Shown here in pieces: positions 10,321 to 19,945 of a stretch of 64,000 bases of DNA. Within the stretch, counting starts at the first letter, position 1; every line of letters begins with the position of its first letter. The notes beneath the pieces are model-generated. The model had not been told where the DNA came from. It did not search any database and saw only the letters and a list, made by a program, of their open reading frames with translations. Source of the stretch: Endotrypanum monterogeii (Eukaryota; Euglenozoa; Kinetoplastea; Trypanosomatida; Trypanosomatidae); assembly GCA_000333855.2 (NCBI GenBank), contig CM007316.1, forward strand, positions 902,794-966,793. The letters run 5' to 3'. A program made the position numbers and the translations under genes.

Positions 10321-10500
10321 AGGAGCGCGGCAGTACTCATCACACCTCCAATACAAACGCACCGATCGGCAGGCACCGGTGTGTGTGCCACACCTCCCAC
10401 AGCAGGAGTCATCCATACTGTTGGATGGGAGTCGAAGTCAGGAGAGAGGTCTCTGTGTACCTACGTGAAGTACAAATTGGGTCTGGTACGCGTCGGTAAA
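10321..10500 (-). repeat. Possible SIDER-like retroposon remnant in 3' UTR
   Basis: An evenly mixed, non-low-complexity segment within the spacer, downstream of the coiled-coil gene. On the minus strand it includes GGGAGGTGTGGCACACACAC and a short palindromic GCCTGCCGATCGG part. Its position and texture resemble degenerate SIDER retroposons known in Leishmania 3' UTRs, but I matched it only from impression and see no second copy in this window. Confidence 0.2.
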
Positions 10501-10985
10501 AAAAAAAAATATACACACATGAAAACCATCAATAAATATACGTAGCAGTATATGAGAGCAGAAACCACACGTCCACTACACTGGTCTGCCAACCCAAGTC
10601 ATCACATCGTGTCTCGGTGGTGGTGATGAGATGGAAGGAAGGTGTAGCGGCAACCACCACCACCACAGATGTATACCAACGAGGTCTGAGTGTCATACAC
10701 CTGAGCTGTAGGTCTGAGACGTGGCAGTGCAGGTTCTCAGCGATAAAAACCGAGTTCCGAGTTAAAGAACACAGACACACAGAAGCCATTCCTCCAATGT
10801 AATGTTAAGGAGATGTCAGAGTAAAACCAGGGGTAAAACACGGCATACAAAAAAAAAAAAAGCGAAACATCTCGGAGAATAAAAATAAATAGTTTTTTTT
10901 TTTTAATGAATTGTGTAGAAATGTTGTTCCTAGCCCCCGCCCCCCTCCTCCTTCATAACACTATGCCACTTGAAGATTTCTGGGA

Positions 10986-11022
<37 letters not shown>

Positions 11023-11091
11023 ACGCCACCACCAGCACCACCGTCACCAACGGTAGTTCACCATTTCTGATTTTCTTTGCATTGCTGCACC

Positions 11092-12453
11092 TCATTGCTC
11101 ATGCGATGCGCTGTGTGTCCACACCCAAACAGTTCGTCGACCCGATCGAGTTCTATTGCGGGGCTGAGTATTGGCAAAGGATGCCGAAGCCACGTCCACT
11201 GGAGCGAGAAACCGAGAGTGATTGCTGGGCCCAACAGGTGCTGACGTCCCAGCTACACCGGGGCAATGTAGAGCAGTGCTCATCGAGGCCTCCTCATCGC
11301 CATCTACTTTTTCGGTTTCCCTGCATGATGGAAGGATCCCTGCAGCTTCCACGATGCGCTGACGCTTTGCGCCAAGTGCAGCTGCTTCCGTCACGAGCGT
11401 TGAGGAGCGAGAGGCTACCCTCACCGTGAAGTTACCGCGACAACATTGCGTTTGCTGGAGCGACCCTTTTACCGGGCTGATATACGAGGAGCGGTTGAGC
11501 AAGATCCCTGCTGCATTAGCGTGTGACGACACGACCGCAGCTCGATGCGGGGTCGAAGACGCACCTTCCAGCAGACGTGCATCTCTTATACCACGGTTCA
11601 CGTTGGCAGCGGGCACAGATGTTACCCGCTCAAAGCAGCTGTCTGGTGCAAAACCGATGCGCTTTCTTTCACGTGGGCAGCGATGTTCCTTACTCGTACG
11701 ACACACACCAGCCTCCGTCTGAGGTGTTGGTGGTCGTCGCTGAGGACTCGCAGCCTTGACAATGAGGGGCACGGTTATGGTCGGGGTCACGGGATCTGCC
11801 ACACATTCCTCCAAGGAAGAGTGGCGATCACAACGTTGCTCTCGTAAATTTTCCTCTGTCGTTGGCGCCACCGTAGCGGAACTCATGTGCAGGGATGACC
11901 GCGCAGCCATGTTCACTTCCAGACACCGTTCCAGCTTTGCCCTAAGCTGGAGCAGAAGCCGGTGCATATCTGGAGCCGGCATGAGCGACAGTCTTTGGAA
12001 TGTTTCACTAGTGCCGGCACATGATGAATACACACCCAACTCACCCGCTAAGGAGGGAGCAACCGTATCGTTTTTTGACGCAAGGTGCGGGTCGGTGATC
12101 CCAGCATCACTGGCGCGTTGCCCGACAGACAGAACGAAGTCGTGGCATTGTCGAACTAACGCATGTCTACCACAAAACAGTTGACGAGCCGCTTCAGCGC
12201 TGGCTTGCCCTGCTCCCCTTGCCTGCACTTCGGCAAGCTGATGTTCAACACGGTCCCTCGTTAGTTGTGAGACCATCTCCTGCTGCTTCGTCTTTTCTTC
12301 AGCTTCAAGTAACTGCTGGGAGTGTATCTGTTGGCGTAGCTCCTCCGAGCGCCGCTGCACCGCGCGGAGCTCGACATGAGTTAACTGCTGCTCCTTCTGC
12401 AGCGCACAAACAAGGTCGTACAGCTCCTCTGCAGATCCAGGATGGTGTGACAT
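11092..12453 (-). CDS. Coiled-coil protein of unknown function
   Basis: A 453-residue protein from the ATG at 12453. Residues about 8-95 are Gln/Glu/Leu/Arg-rich with heptad spacing (LQKEQQLTHVELRAVQRRSE) and predict a coiled coil. A second helical part lies near 165-195 (MHRLLLQLRAKLERCLEVN). The remaining C-terminal 250 residues are Ser/Pro/Arg/Ala-rich and probably disordered, with basic patches. No enzyme motif, signal peptide or membrane segment is visible. It could be a cytoskeletal, kinetochore or basal-body component, but nothing in the sequence decides this. A TA repeat and an artefactual gap lie about 50 bp upstream of the start. Confidence 0.85.
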   Translation of the reverse strand: MSHHPGSAEELYDLVCALQKEQQLTHVELRAVQRRSEELRQQIHSQQLLEAEEKTKQQEMVSQLTRDRVEHQLAEVQARGAGQASAEAARQLFCGRHALVRQCHDFVLSVGQRASDAGITDPHLASKNDTVAPSLAGELGVYSSCAGTSETFQRLSLMPAPDMHRLLLQLRAKLERCLEVNMAARSSLHMSSATVAPTTEENLREQRCDRHSSLEECVADPVTPTITVPLIVKAASPQRRPPTPQTEAGVCRTSKEHRCPRERKRIGFAPDSCFERVTSVPAANVNRGIRDARLLEGASSTPHRAAVVSSHANAAGILLNRSSYISPVKGSLQQTQCCRGNFTVRVASRSSTLVTEAAALGAKRQRIVEAAGILPSCRETEKVDGDEEASMSTALHCPGVAGTSAPVGPSNHSRFLAPVDVASASFANTQPRNRTRSGRRTVWVWTHSASHEQ

Positions 12454-12505
12454 GATGCGATCTTTATGTCGGAGGCCGACGATAAATCCATCCGGGGATG
12501 ATTAC

Positions 12506-12547
<42 letters not shown>

Positions 12548-12726
12548 GAGCGGTCGGTACGGTCCGGTCGGTCGTGTGGTCGGTAGTGTGTACGTACGTA
12601 TACGACTAACGAAGGAAGGTAGGGAGAGAGAGGACGANNNNNNNNNNNNNNNNNNNNACGACGAGTCGACGTCTTTACTTTCGTCGGTACGGCCGGACGG
12701 ACTAATACTACTACGGACGTAGTAGT

Positions 12727-12773
<47 letters not shown>

Positions 12774-13340
12774 CGCGGTGGACGTTCCCGGGTGCGTATT
12801 GGCGGATGTGTACGTATACAGACATCAGAAATGGGGGCGATAGGAGAGGACAAACAGGTGGAAGGAGAAAGAAACTAGAGGCGTAGCGCCGCGGGTAATG
12901 CAGTTGCGTTCACTTCGGGGAAACCAAACGTAGGAGAGCCACTTTGATTGAAAAAAAGAAGGGGAGTGCGCTGGTGACACGGCTAGACAACACACCGTGC
13001 GCTTCCCACTCACACCCTTCTCCCTGCCAGTGCATTAGACTCGAAGTGTTCATCCGGGAACAGAAGAAAAAAAAAAAGCAAAGGAGGGCGTAAAGGAAAA
13101 ATCGTATCAGCTCTGTATAATAGCATATCTATTTGCACACTTCTGCATGTGGCATACATATTTTACTTGAATGTCTTCCCCACGCAGGAGAACCCTCGAG
13201 AATGGGGCGCGCATCCATCCTCACTCGTTGAGAAGTCGCAGCGAGACCTCCCTTTGGCCACGAACAAGAGCTTTCGAGACACGTATACAATGGCCCCCTC
13301 ACAGCAGTTCTGCCTCCTCTTTCCCCAATGGTTTTCTCTG
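12454..13340. other. Intergenic spacer with assembly gap
   Basis: Leader of the coiled-coil gene and 3' UTR of the next. Contains the first N gap with its artefact flanks (described separately), and a mixed-sequence part at 12770-13340 with A runs and no gene. Confidence 0.7.
12507..12769. other. Pseudo-gap at a TA microsatellite, flow-order artefact flanks
   Basis: A TA repeat (about 12507-12544), then 93 bp of TACG-ordered sequence (12545-12637), 20 N (12638-12657), about 72 bp of TACG-ordered sequence when read on the minus strand (12658-12729), and again a TA repeat (about 12730-12769). Both flanks look like degraded pyrosequencing read tails. The true locus is probably one TA repeat joining 12506 to 12770. 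Confidence 0.8.
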
Positions 13341-16300
13341 TCACCACAGATAGGACGCGCCCTCCAACAGCGCCAGGGCGGCCTCTTGACACCAAACCAC
13401 CTCGCGACACAGATCAAACATCTTGTGCGGAGCTTCGGCAGCGTACTCCCACTCAGCTGGAAGGCTGTCAGCATGCACACCTGCGGATGCCCGGGGTACG
13501 TTGTCGCAGCTAAATACACAATCCCCATTCTTGAGGGCTTCTTCGGCCGAGCTGGAGAGGGCATGGCGTTGCAGAGCCTTCGTCAAGATCCTTTCTCGCG
13601 CCCCAGTAATGTCACCGCAGACATTGACAACGGCTTCGACTTGACACCATGTCTTGGTGAGGGCCACATTTTTGGATTTTGCTTTTCCCGTTTGTGTGAC
13701 GCTAGCGGGCGGTGCGTGCGTCAGTGGCTCTGGAGACGTCTCAGACAAGTATGTATCCTGGGCCAAATCAGGGTGGGCACTGGGCTGCGTTGTACTCCAG
13801 GACAAAGGTGTCTCTTTTCGGCGGCGGAGACGCTGTGGGTATGAGTAATAAAGGGAGGTGACCAGCTGCGCGTCTTCGTCAGCGCTAGGCGGGACACATC
13901 CATGAATGCCGCGGAAGCCACCGGGAGCTGGAACGACCTCCGAGTCGATTGTATCTGTCTCTGCATCGCTGTCATCTGCAGTCGTCAGTGGCTCAGCGGG
14001 TGCAGCCTGGAGAAATGCCCACACCGGAACCACAGACACCTGCGTCTCAAGCATGACATCCACCGAGGGAGACCGGCTCAGAGTTTTGACGGCTCCCTCA
14101 GAGGGTGTCTCACCGCGGTTGCCGTCAGCACTTTTTCCATCGGCACCCCCCGTTACGAGTGACAAACCTTGCCCGTTGAGCTTGAGCAGCAGGAAGGGGT
14201 CTTCAAAGAAGGTAAGTCTGCCGCCCGATCCATCTGGGGCGCCATCGGCGTTTGTCCATTCCTCCGGTAGTAGGGCGTGTGCACAAGACGAGTGCTGCAG
14301 ACGAAATCGTGAAAACGAAACCGCAAACAGTGCACGAGGTGTTGGTCGCCGCTGCAGGACATCTTTTTTTTTCGGTGCTTCAGGAGTTGGCACCTGAGCA
14401 CATGCGGTGCGCTGATGCTTTGCTGATGATGTCGCCGATGGCCGCTGTAGAAAAAAAAATGAGTGAAGCCCTAGGGCGTAGCTCGGTCGCAGAACGCCCA
14501 GCTCGTTTCGAGTAATGAGGGCTGCGACGTAGCACAGCATTTCTTCCAGCGGCATGGCCAGAAGAGCTGCCATGTATGGGTCTCTGCCCTGTGTCAGGTC
14601 TCTAATGGGTGCTGGTACCGGGGGAGAGCGGTATGCCTCTTCCCCCAATCGATTCATATAGACACTCGATTGCTGATGCGCTGCAGTGACGTAGTGCTGC
14701 CGCGATGAGGCGAGACCTCTTTCCGGATCGCTGTGACGCAGCGGAAGGCAAGAGAAAATCTTGTGAAGCACACTTGGCACGCCACTCCGTTGCGCATGGT
14801 ATGAAGCACCCTGGGTCTCGTTCTTTGCGGCATCTTTGGTGTGAACCACAGAATCTGTTACAGTGCAGCCATCGCCTTGCACACTTGACGGCTCAGTTTG
14901 GGCAGCTGCTCGCAAGAGCAGTCGGCGCACGTATTCAGCGACTCCCAGTGGCTCGCCGACAGGCAGGTGTCCCGATGCCTTGGATGACGTCCTTTCCGTC
15001 TCGTTCAGTGCGTCCTCCAGTGCTGTGAGTGCAAACAAAGCATCGTGGAACGTTGATGTGTAAGGCGAAGTGCTGTGTGTACATGCAAACACCAAAGCGG
15101 CAGTGAGCGGGGATGTGTTCGCCGCTGGGGACAGTCGAGCCTTTGCGCGAGCGGTGGCCACTGCGGATTCGAGCAAAGCCTCAATAGACTGCAGGGATGT
15201 TGACGTTATCATCGATGGTAACAGTGATCTGCGTGGAAGCAGCAAGCAAAAAGCCAAGGAATCGCCAACAGTGATGAGAAGCACATCCACTACGTCCCCG
15301 CCTGGGGTGCTGCCTTCGGATTCCCCTATCCGCATCGGCCAGGAAATCCACCCAATGGCATCTGCAGCTGGCGCACCAGAACCATACCCGCCGACATCGT
15401 GAGGTGCCGAGTAGCGGGCCAGGCGGTCAATCGCAGCAGCTGCCAACATCACATGTTCCTCATGGCTGAGCCTCGTGGTGAAGAGTTCAGAAGAAAACAA
15501 TAGTCCAGATGGCGAAAAAACAGCAACAAGAGGTGTCATACACGTTTCCGATGGTGACGGCGAACCATCGCCAGCGACAGTGGCAGACTTCGAGTAGTTC
15601 GAGTTTGCAGAAAACCAAAGATCGTGCAAGATGAGCCGGTGTAGGTATTCCGCCTGAGACTCGCTCAGGGGTCTTTCGGTGCCGGCCAGCAAACGGACAA
15701 TAGCCCCAACTAACACTTTGCCACCCTCCTCCGCTGTGTGGGCAACAGCAGCCCAGCTCGAACTTTTTTTGAGAAGCTTACCACCGTGGCGTCGCAGGTG
15801 GGAAACACAGTGCAGCACCGAGCTGTCAACGGCGACCCCACCGGAGGAAGTCACTTCTTCACGCCGCAGATTCCACCTGCTCTGCGAGGCACCGGCATGC
15901 ACGCAGCCCATGCTTTCAAGAAGATGATCATGAAGCGATGACTTGGAGTCATGGGCGGCGTTCGCATTGCTTGTTGCGAGGCTCAGTCCTTTTGATTTAG
16001 GGTGGGTCTCACCAAGACACGAGCTGGAGCCGCACGCGTTTCTTTTCCCCTTGGCTGCAGCCGTGGAGAACTCAAAGTTAATTGCCAGCAGACTCAACGG
16101 CACAACACATTGAGGCAAAAAAAACAGTAGCGAGCGACGACGCAGTGCAGCAGCGTAGCTCAGGGGAGGCCGTGCTGCCACAGCGACAGACATGGGGTTT
16201 TGAGAGAATGTGGGTGAACGGGGTGCGGGTGAGCTGTCGGTATTCACAACTGTTCCTTGCGGTAGGACTTGTGGGACCTGGCCTGACTGCGTTACAGAAG

Positions 16301-16973
16301 TTATCTTGGAGGAAAGGGTCTGCACGCATAAAGTCTCCACGGCTCCAGGTACGTCCTGGATGGCTGGAGATCGTTGGGTTAGTTTGAGCATAAACCGCCG
16401 ATTTGACGAGGTAGCAACGCCGCCGGCGATGCCCTTCGGAGAATTCTCCTTTCCCTGTGTGCGTGCGGCCCACAGTGCGGGTGGTACCTGCCGTCCCCCA
16501 TCATCCTCATGTAGAATGGCAGCCCGGGAAATCGCTTCTTCTGTAAGTGGTGGCGGTGTACGAGTGCAAAGCGCATCCAGCATAATTTGCACGCCTCGCT
16601 GGTTCGTGCAAGTCAGCACTTCAAACACACGATCTATGAGGAGCTGGAGCGCCGATGACGCCATCAGCTCATCATCGCCTTCATCACCAACAGAGACTGT
16701 TGTGATGCCGAGGTGACCACCCAAATCACGTTGGTCGACCATGATGCACGAGTTCATGCACTCATCGGTACCAAGTCCTCCAGGGAAGTCCTGGCTACGC
16801 CAGTCGGACACAGCCGGGGCATGGTCGTTGCATGCACTAAAGGTGTGCATCTGCCGCAGAGAAAATGGAGCCTGAAAGAGCCGCGACATACCATTTAGTT
16901 GTGGAACGGCCCTTCCGTGGGAGGGAGCAGCGTAGCGATAGCCGCCAGTGCATTCCACGCGAGCCCACGACAT
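13341..16973 (-). CDS. Large hypothetical protein, 1210 residues
   Basis: One uninterrupted frame from the ATG at 16973. Structured-looking blocks (for example near residues 270-305, with the hydrophobic LLFFLPQCVVPLSLLAINFEF-like stretch; 500-640; 800-860, with PYMAALLAMPLEEMLCYVAA; and the last 130) are separated by Ser/Thr/Ala/Gly-rich linkers, a pattern usual for trypanosomatid orthologues of eukaryotic regulators that have gained insertions. Block 500-640 alternates beta-like hydrophobic strands and helices (DVVDVLLITVGDSLAFCLLL) and could be a longin- or roadblock-type fold. I cannot assign a family and give that only as a possibility. No clear transmembrane helix, signal peptide or catalytic motif was seen. 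Confidence 0.88.
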   Translation of the reverse strand: MSWARVECTGGYRYAAPSHGRAVPQLNGMSRLFQAPFSLRQMHTFSACNDHAPAVSDWRSQDFPGGLGTDECMNSCIMVDQRDLGGHLGITTVSVGDEGDDELMASSALQLLIDRVFEVLTCTNQRGVQIMLDALCTRTPPPLTEEAISRAAILHEDDGGRQVPPALWAARTQGKENSPKGIAGGVATSSNRRFMLKLTQRSPAIQDVPGAVETLCVQTLSSKITSVTQSGQVPQVLPQGTVVNTDSSPAPRSPTFSQNPMSVAVAARPPLSYAAALRRRSLLFFLPQCVVPLSLLAINFEFSTAAAKGKRNACGSSSCLGETHPKSKGLSLATSNANAAHDSKSSLHDHLLESMGCVHAGASQSRWNLRREEVTSSGGVAVDSSVLHCVSHLRRHGGKLLKKSSSWAAVAHTAEEGGKVLVGAIVRLLAGTERPLSESQAEYLHRLILHDLWFSANSNYSKSATVAGDGSPSPSETCMTPLVAVFSPSGLLFSSELFTTRLSHEEHVMLAAAAIDRLARYSAPHDVGGYGSGAPAADAIGWISWPMRIGESEGSTPGGDVVDVLLITVGDSLAFCLLLPRRSLLPSMITSTSLQSIEALLESAVATARAKARLSPAANTSPLTAALVFACTHSTSPYTSTFHDALFALTALEDALNETERTSSKASGHLPVGEPLGVAEYVRRLLLRAAAQTEPSSVQGDGCTVTDSVVHTKDAAKNETQGASYHAQRSGVPSVLHKIFSCLPLRHSDPERGLASSRQHYVTAAHQQSSVYMNRLGEEAYRSPPVPAPIRDLTQGRDPYMAALLAMPLEEMLCYVAALITRNELGVLRPSYALGLHSFFFLQRPSATSSAKHQRTACAQVPTPEAPKKKDVLQRRPTPRALFAVSFSRFRLQHSSCAHALLPEEWTNADGAPDGSGGRLTFFEDPFLLLKLNGQGLSLVTGGADGKSADGNRGETPSEGAVKTLSRSPSVDVMLETQVSVVPVWAFLQAAPAEPLTTADDSDAETDTIDSEVVPAPGGFRGIHGCVPPSADEDAQLVTSLYYSYPQRLRRRKETPLSWSTTQPSAHPDLAQDTYLSETSPEPLTHAPPASVTQTGKAKSKNVALTKTWCQVEAVVNVCGDITGARERILTKALQRHALSSSAEEALKNGDCVFSCDNVPRASAGVHADSLPAEWEYAAEAPHKMFDLCREVVWCQEAALALLEGASYLW

Positions 16974-18631
16974 GGCGATGCTGTGAGTTTGTTTCCCTCT
17001 CGCTCCCTCGCTTTCGTTGCTTCACTAGGGGTGTGACCCACGGGGGAGGGAGTGGTGAGATGTAAGAAAAAAGTGAAGGTCACGCGGGGAATACGTGCTG
17101 CGAACAATAAAAAAAAACTTCTATACCTATGAAAAGACTCGGAGTATGTATAGGTGCTTCTGAGTTTGTCCCAGGTTTAATCGATGATACTCTGCTCCCC
17201 CTTCCCCTCCTCCAAAGGCCAAGATTACTGAACCACAGTTGGAGCACCGAAACAAAAACAAAAAAAAACAGAGAGGAAGTGAAATGACGAATACAAATGA
17301 ATAAGGGTTCTATACTATTTCGCGCCGCCCAGCCCACCTTTGCCTGAAGGAGAGGAGAGTTCAATTATTTTTTCTATGTATGTCTATGTGAGCGCTTATG
17401 ACCCATACGTTCTGTATATGGGTGTGAAAAAAAAAAAATGAGGGAAAGTAGGGAATAATTTTTTATATAGGTCTTCCAGCAGGCAGCGCCGACGGAACCA
17501 ATGGGGGAGCACCTTGAAGGCTGACACGGCCTACTTTCTGAGGTGCGTCAGTTTGGCTTTTACTGAAGATTACCGAGTACCATTAAGAAATCAACGTGGC
17601 GTGTTATTGATGGTTCCTGTCAGAGAACAAGGAAAGCAGCAAAGAAAGAGTATAAAGGGGAGGAGGAGGGGGGGGAGATAGTCTCAAGGAAGCATCAGCG
17701 GGTACACAGTTTGGGTTGAAGCCTGAGGAGATTGCATATATCACCCAGCCTGGGTTGCAGGGATAGGAGGGTGGGGAAACGTCGACTCCAGAGCAGAGAC
17801 GCGCAAATAATAGTAAGTCGGAGGGACTCGCATCTTGTGTGTGTGTGTGTGTGTGTGTTATTCACTGGAGAGCCATCAACTTGACTTTTCTGTTCGGATA
17901 CGAAACAGCGCATTGTCTTCTTGAACTGACCCGCCCTTCGGGACTGTGTGTCTGTTGGAGAGGCGCGTACATTCTCAGTGGCCCAACGCCCCATCATCTC
18001 TGAAAACGCACAAATCGTGCAGAGGAGAAGAAAACGAAAAGTTGCCGCCTCTTAACTAGGATCTACTTATTGATTCATTGTGCACGGAGCACATCCTGCT
18101 CAATCTCAGCAGGCTCCCTCGAAAGGTTAAGCGCACACCTGGATGCAATGGAAGTCAGCGCATCACTGATCACACCTCTCCTCTTTCTGCCTCGCGCGCA
18201 CCCCACCTGTACAGAGGCACGGATTTGAGTGCCGCTTCCCTTTGCCTGCCCCGCACTTTTCCGGACCTATACAGCTCAGGCTCATCCAGAACACACGCAA
18301 GAAAAAAGCAAACTCGACTGAGCAGCGATGTTCGTGTGAAAAGGGAGCACTGTTCAAGAGGCGGAAAGGAAGGGAGACATGATACAACAAGCAGAGAAGA
18401 GTGATGGCAAGATTTCGCGCCAACTCTCTCGTTTTTTTTTTCCTCTGCGTGAGTGAGGGCAGAAGATCCTCGTGATTTTTTTTTTTTGATGAACTCCTCC
18501 CCGGCTAGCCATGACCGTACCGCACCGCACTGCACACACACACACACACACACACACGCCCCGGGTCACCAAGTCGAGGAGGCGCAGCACTGCTCTGCAT
18601 TACGTCCCCCTCCCCCCTTTGCCGCTGTTAT
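16974..18631. other. Intergenic spacer
   Basis: An acceptor-like CACCCCTAG (AG at 17025-17026) may serve the 1210-residue gene. GT repeat at about 17836-17858, CA repeat at about 18534-18556. The part next to the sterol reductase stop (18060-18630) is pyrimidine-rich on the plus strand, the opposite of the part near 17000. No gene seen. Confidence 0.7.
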
Positions 18632-19945
18632 CTAATAGATATAAGGCAACAGTCGGTATTTGACAACACGACAGAAGGCGTCCCAATCTTGCTTGCCGTA
18701 CTTTACTTGCATGTGTTGCTCATCCCGCAATTGGCGGTGGATGAGGAGTACACCAAAATATATAGGGTGAAAGTATGGAAACAGCTCTGCAGAGCCGCTG
18801 AACGCAGCCCAGCTGAGCGACATCAACCAGTCGCCAACATAGTTTGGGTGGCGGCATACGCCCCAGTAGCCGGATATGATGAGCGATTTTCCCTTGGAAG
18901 TTTTCATGGTGCGCAAGTGCTGCACGCACGGGTCCTGTGGATTTGTGCGGAAGCGATTCTTTTCTGTGTTGGCGCCTCGGAAGATAAGATAGCCTGTCAC
19001 GGAGAGGCCGATGCACAGAAGCACATGCAGAGGCGAGAGGTGCGCGGGGTGGTGCAGGAGGTATTTGGTCTGGAGAGTGTAGGTGAACGGCACCCACGCG
19101 AGGTCTCCGAAACAGAGCATAAATCCAAATCCGTCCGTCACGATGTCCATCATCGTGAGATTTCCTTCTTCCAGCAGCAGGCCATCTAGCACATAGGCTG
19201 ACTGGAGGAGTGCAGTGAGGACAATGCTGGGCGTCACAGTACCAATCTCGATCGACTTGCACACGAACGCCCAGTTGATGACACTCCAACCAATAAGACC
19301 TGGGCGCAGCTCACACATGAGTTTCCAGTCTAGTCCACCAGTGCGGGGGTTCAGCTCACGTCCGATCCAGAAGTCGTACAAAGTGTTTCCGCTGTTGCCA
19401 CCGACAGCCGTGAGTACGGTGCGACTGCGGTAAGACGCTGCGTAGAGCACCACCGACATGGCAAAGGAAATGATGATAGCGCCGATCATGAGGGGGTGGT
19501 AGAAATCGGCTATAGCGGCCATGTTCACGGTGGAGGTAAGGTGCAAGGCGCAGAGCGCCACATGAGAAATAAGGAAGGCGTGAATGGCGTTCATGCGGTA
19601 GGCAAGTCGCTTGCCGTTGCGAAGTTCGCTGCCGTGAACAAGCCTCCCAATCGGAAGAACGGAGAATACGGCGTGGGCAACAAGCCAGGCCACCTCAATG
19701 CCAATCGCCGCTGGAACCCTAGGCCATGCATTCCTCGAAACCTCCTTGATCATTGCGGGCAGCTGCACTGCTCTCGTCACACTACACTGCTCCCCAGCAC
19801 AGAGACTGTTCAACGCCACAACCAGCGTGGGGAGGAACAGCACCATCAAAAGAGCGCCCACCGGGCCTCCCCATTCGTACACAGTCGTGCGAGGTTGCAG
19901 AACATTCGCATCAGCAGTTGACCCGCTGCCTTTCACCTTCGCCAT
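18632..19945 (-). CDS. Sterol C-14 reductase (ERG24/lamin B receptor family)
   Basis: A 437-residue polytopic ER membrane enzyme expected to reduce the C14-C15 double bond of sterol intermediates with NADPH in ergosterol-type sterol synthesis. Family landmarks visible: ELRNGKRLAYRMNAIHAFL near the N-terminus (the family has a related GxxLxYxxNG element), FWIGRELNPR in the middle, NRFRTNP, and the signature block GYWGVCRHPNYVGDWLMSLSW (about 359-379), then LLIHRQLRDEQHMQVKYG, and a YRLLPYIY C-terminus like other members. Roughly eight to ten hydrophobic segments fit the family. The ATG at 19945 was chosen because the 48 upstream codons start only with GTG and carry the pyrimidine tract and splice acceptor. 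It could instead be a delta-24(28)/ERG4-type reductase; the RHPNY block alone does not exclude this, but overall resemblance favours C-14. Confidence 0.88.
   Translation of the reverse strand: MAKVKGSGSTADANVLQPRTTVYEWGGPVGALLMVLFLPTLVVALNSLCAGEQCSVTRAVQLPAMIKEVSRNAWPRVPAAIGIEVAWLVAHAVFSVLPIGRLVHGSELRNGKRLAYRMNAIHAFLISHVALCALHLTSTVNMAAIADFYHPLMIGAIIISFAMSVVLYAASYRSRTVLTAVGGNSGNTLYDFWIGRELNPRTGGLDWKLMCELRPGLIGWSVINWAFVCKSIEIGTVTPSIVLTALLQSAYVLDGLLLEEGNLTMMDIVTDGFGFMLCFGDLAWVPFTYTLQTKYLLHHPAHLSPLHVLLCIGLSVTGYLIFRGANTEKNRFRTNPQDPCVQHLRTMKTSKGKSLIISGYWGVCRHPNYVGDWLMSLSWAAFSGSAELFPYFHPIYFGVLLIHRQLRDEQHMQVKYGKQDWDAFCRVVKYRLLPYIY

Larger units (their letters stand above)
7142..11091. other. Long spacer (3.95 kb) without a confirmed gene
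   Basis: Twice to four times as long as other spacers here. It contains TA repeats at about 7310-7330, 7894-7918 and 9685-9719, a TG repeat at about 9013-9034 and a CA repeat at about 10987-11020. Purine-rich tracts, which are pyrimidine tracts on the sense strand, lie at about 7590-7830, 8830-8940 and 9880-9915. Two minus-strand ATG frames (8590-8829, 9190-9636) are listed separately at low confidence. No tRNA or snoRNA could be recognised by eye. Confidence 0.6.

Noticed and set aside
12464..12853. Frames across the first N gap with Tyr-Ile repeats
   Set aside because: Translation of a TA microsatellite and artefact sequence.
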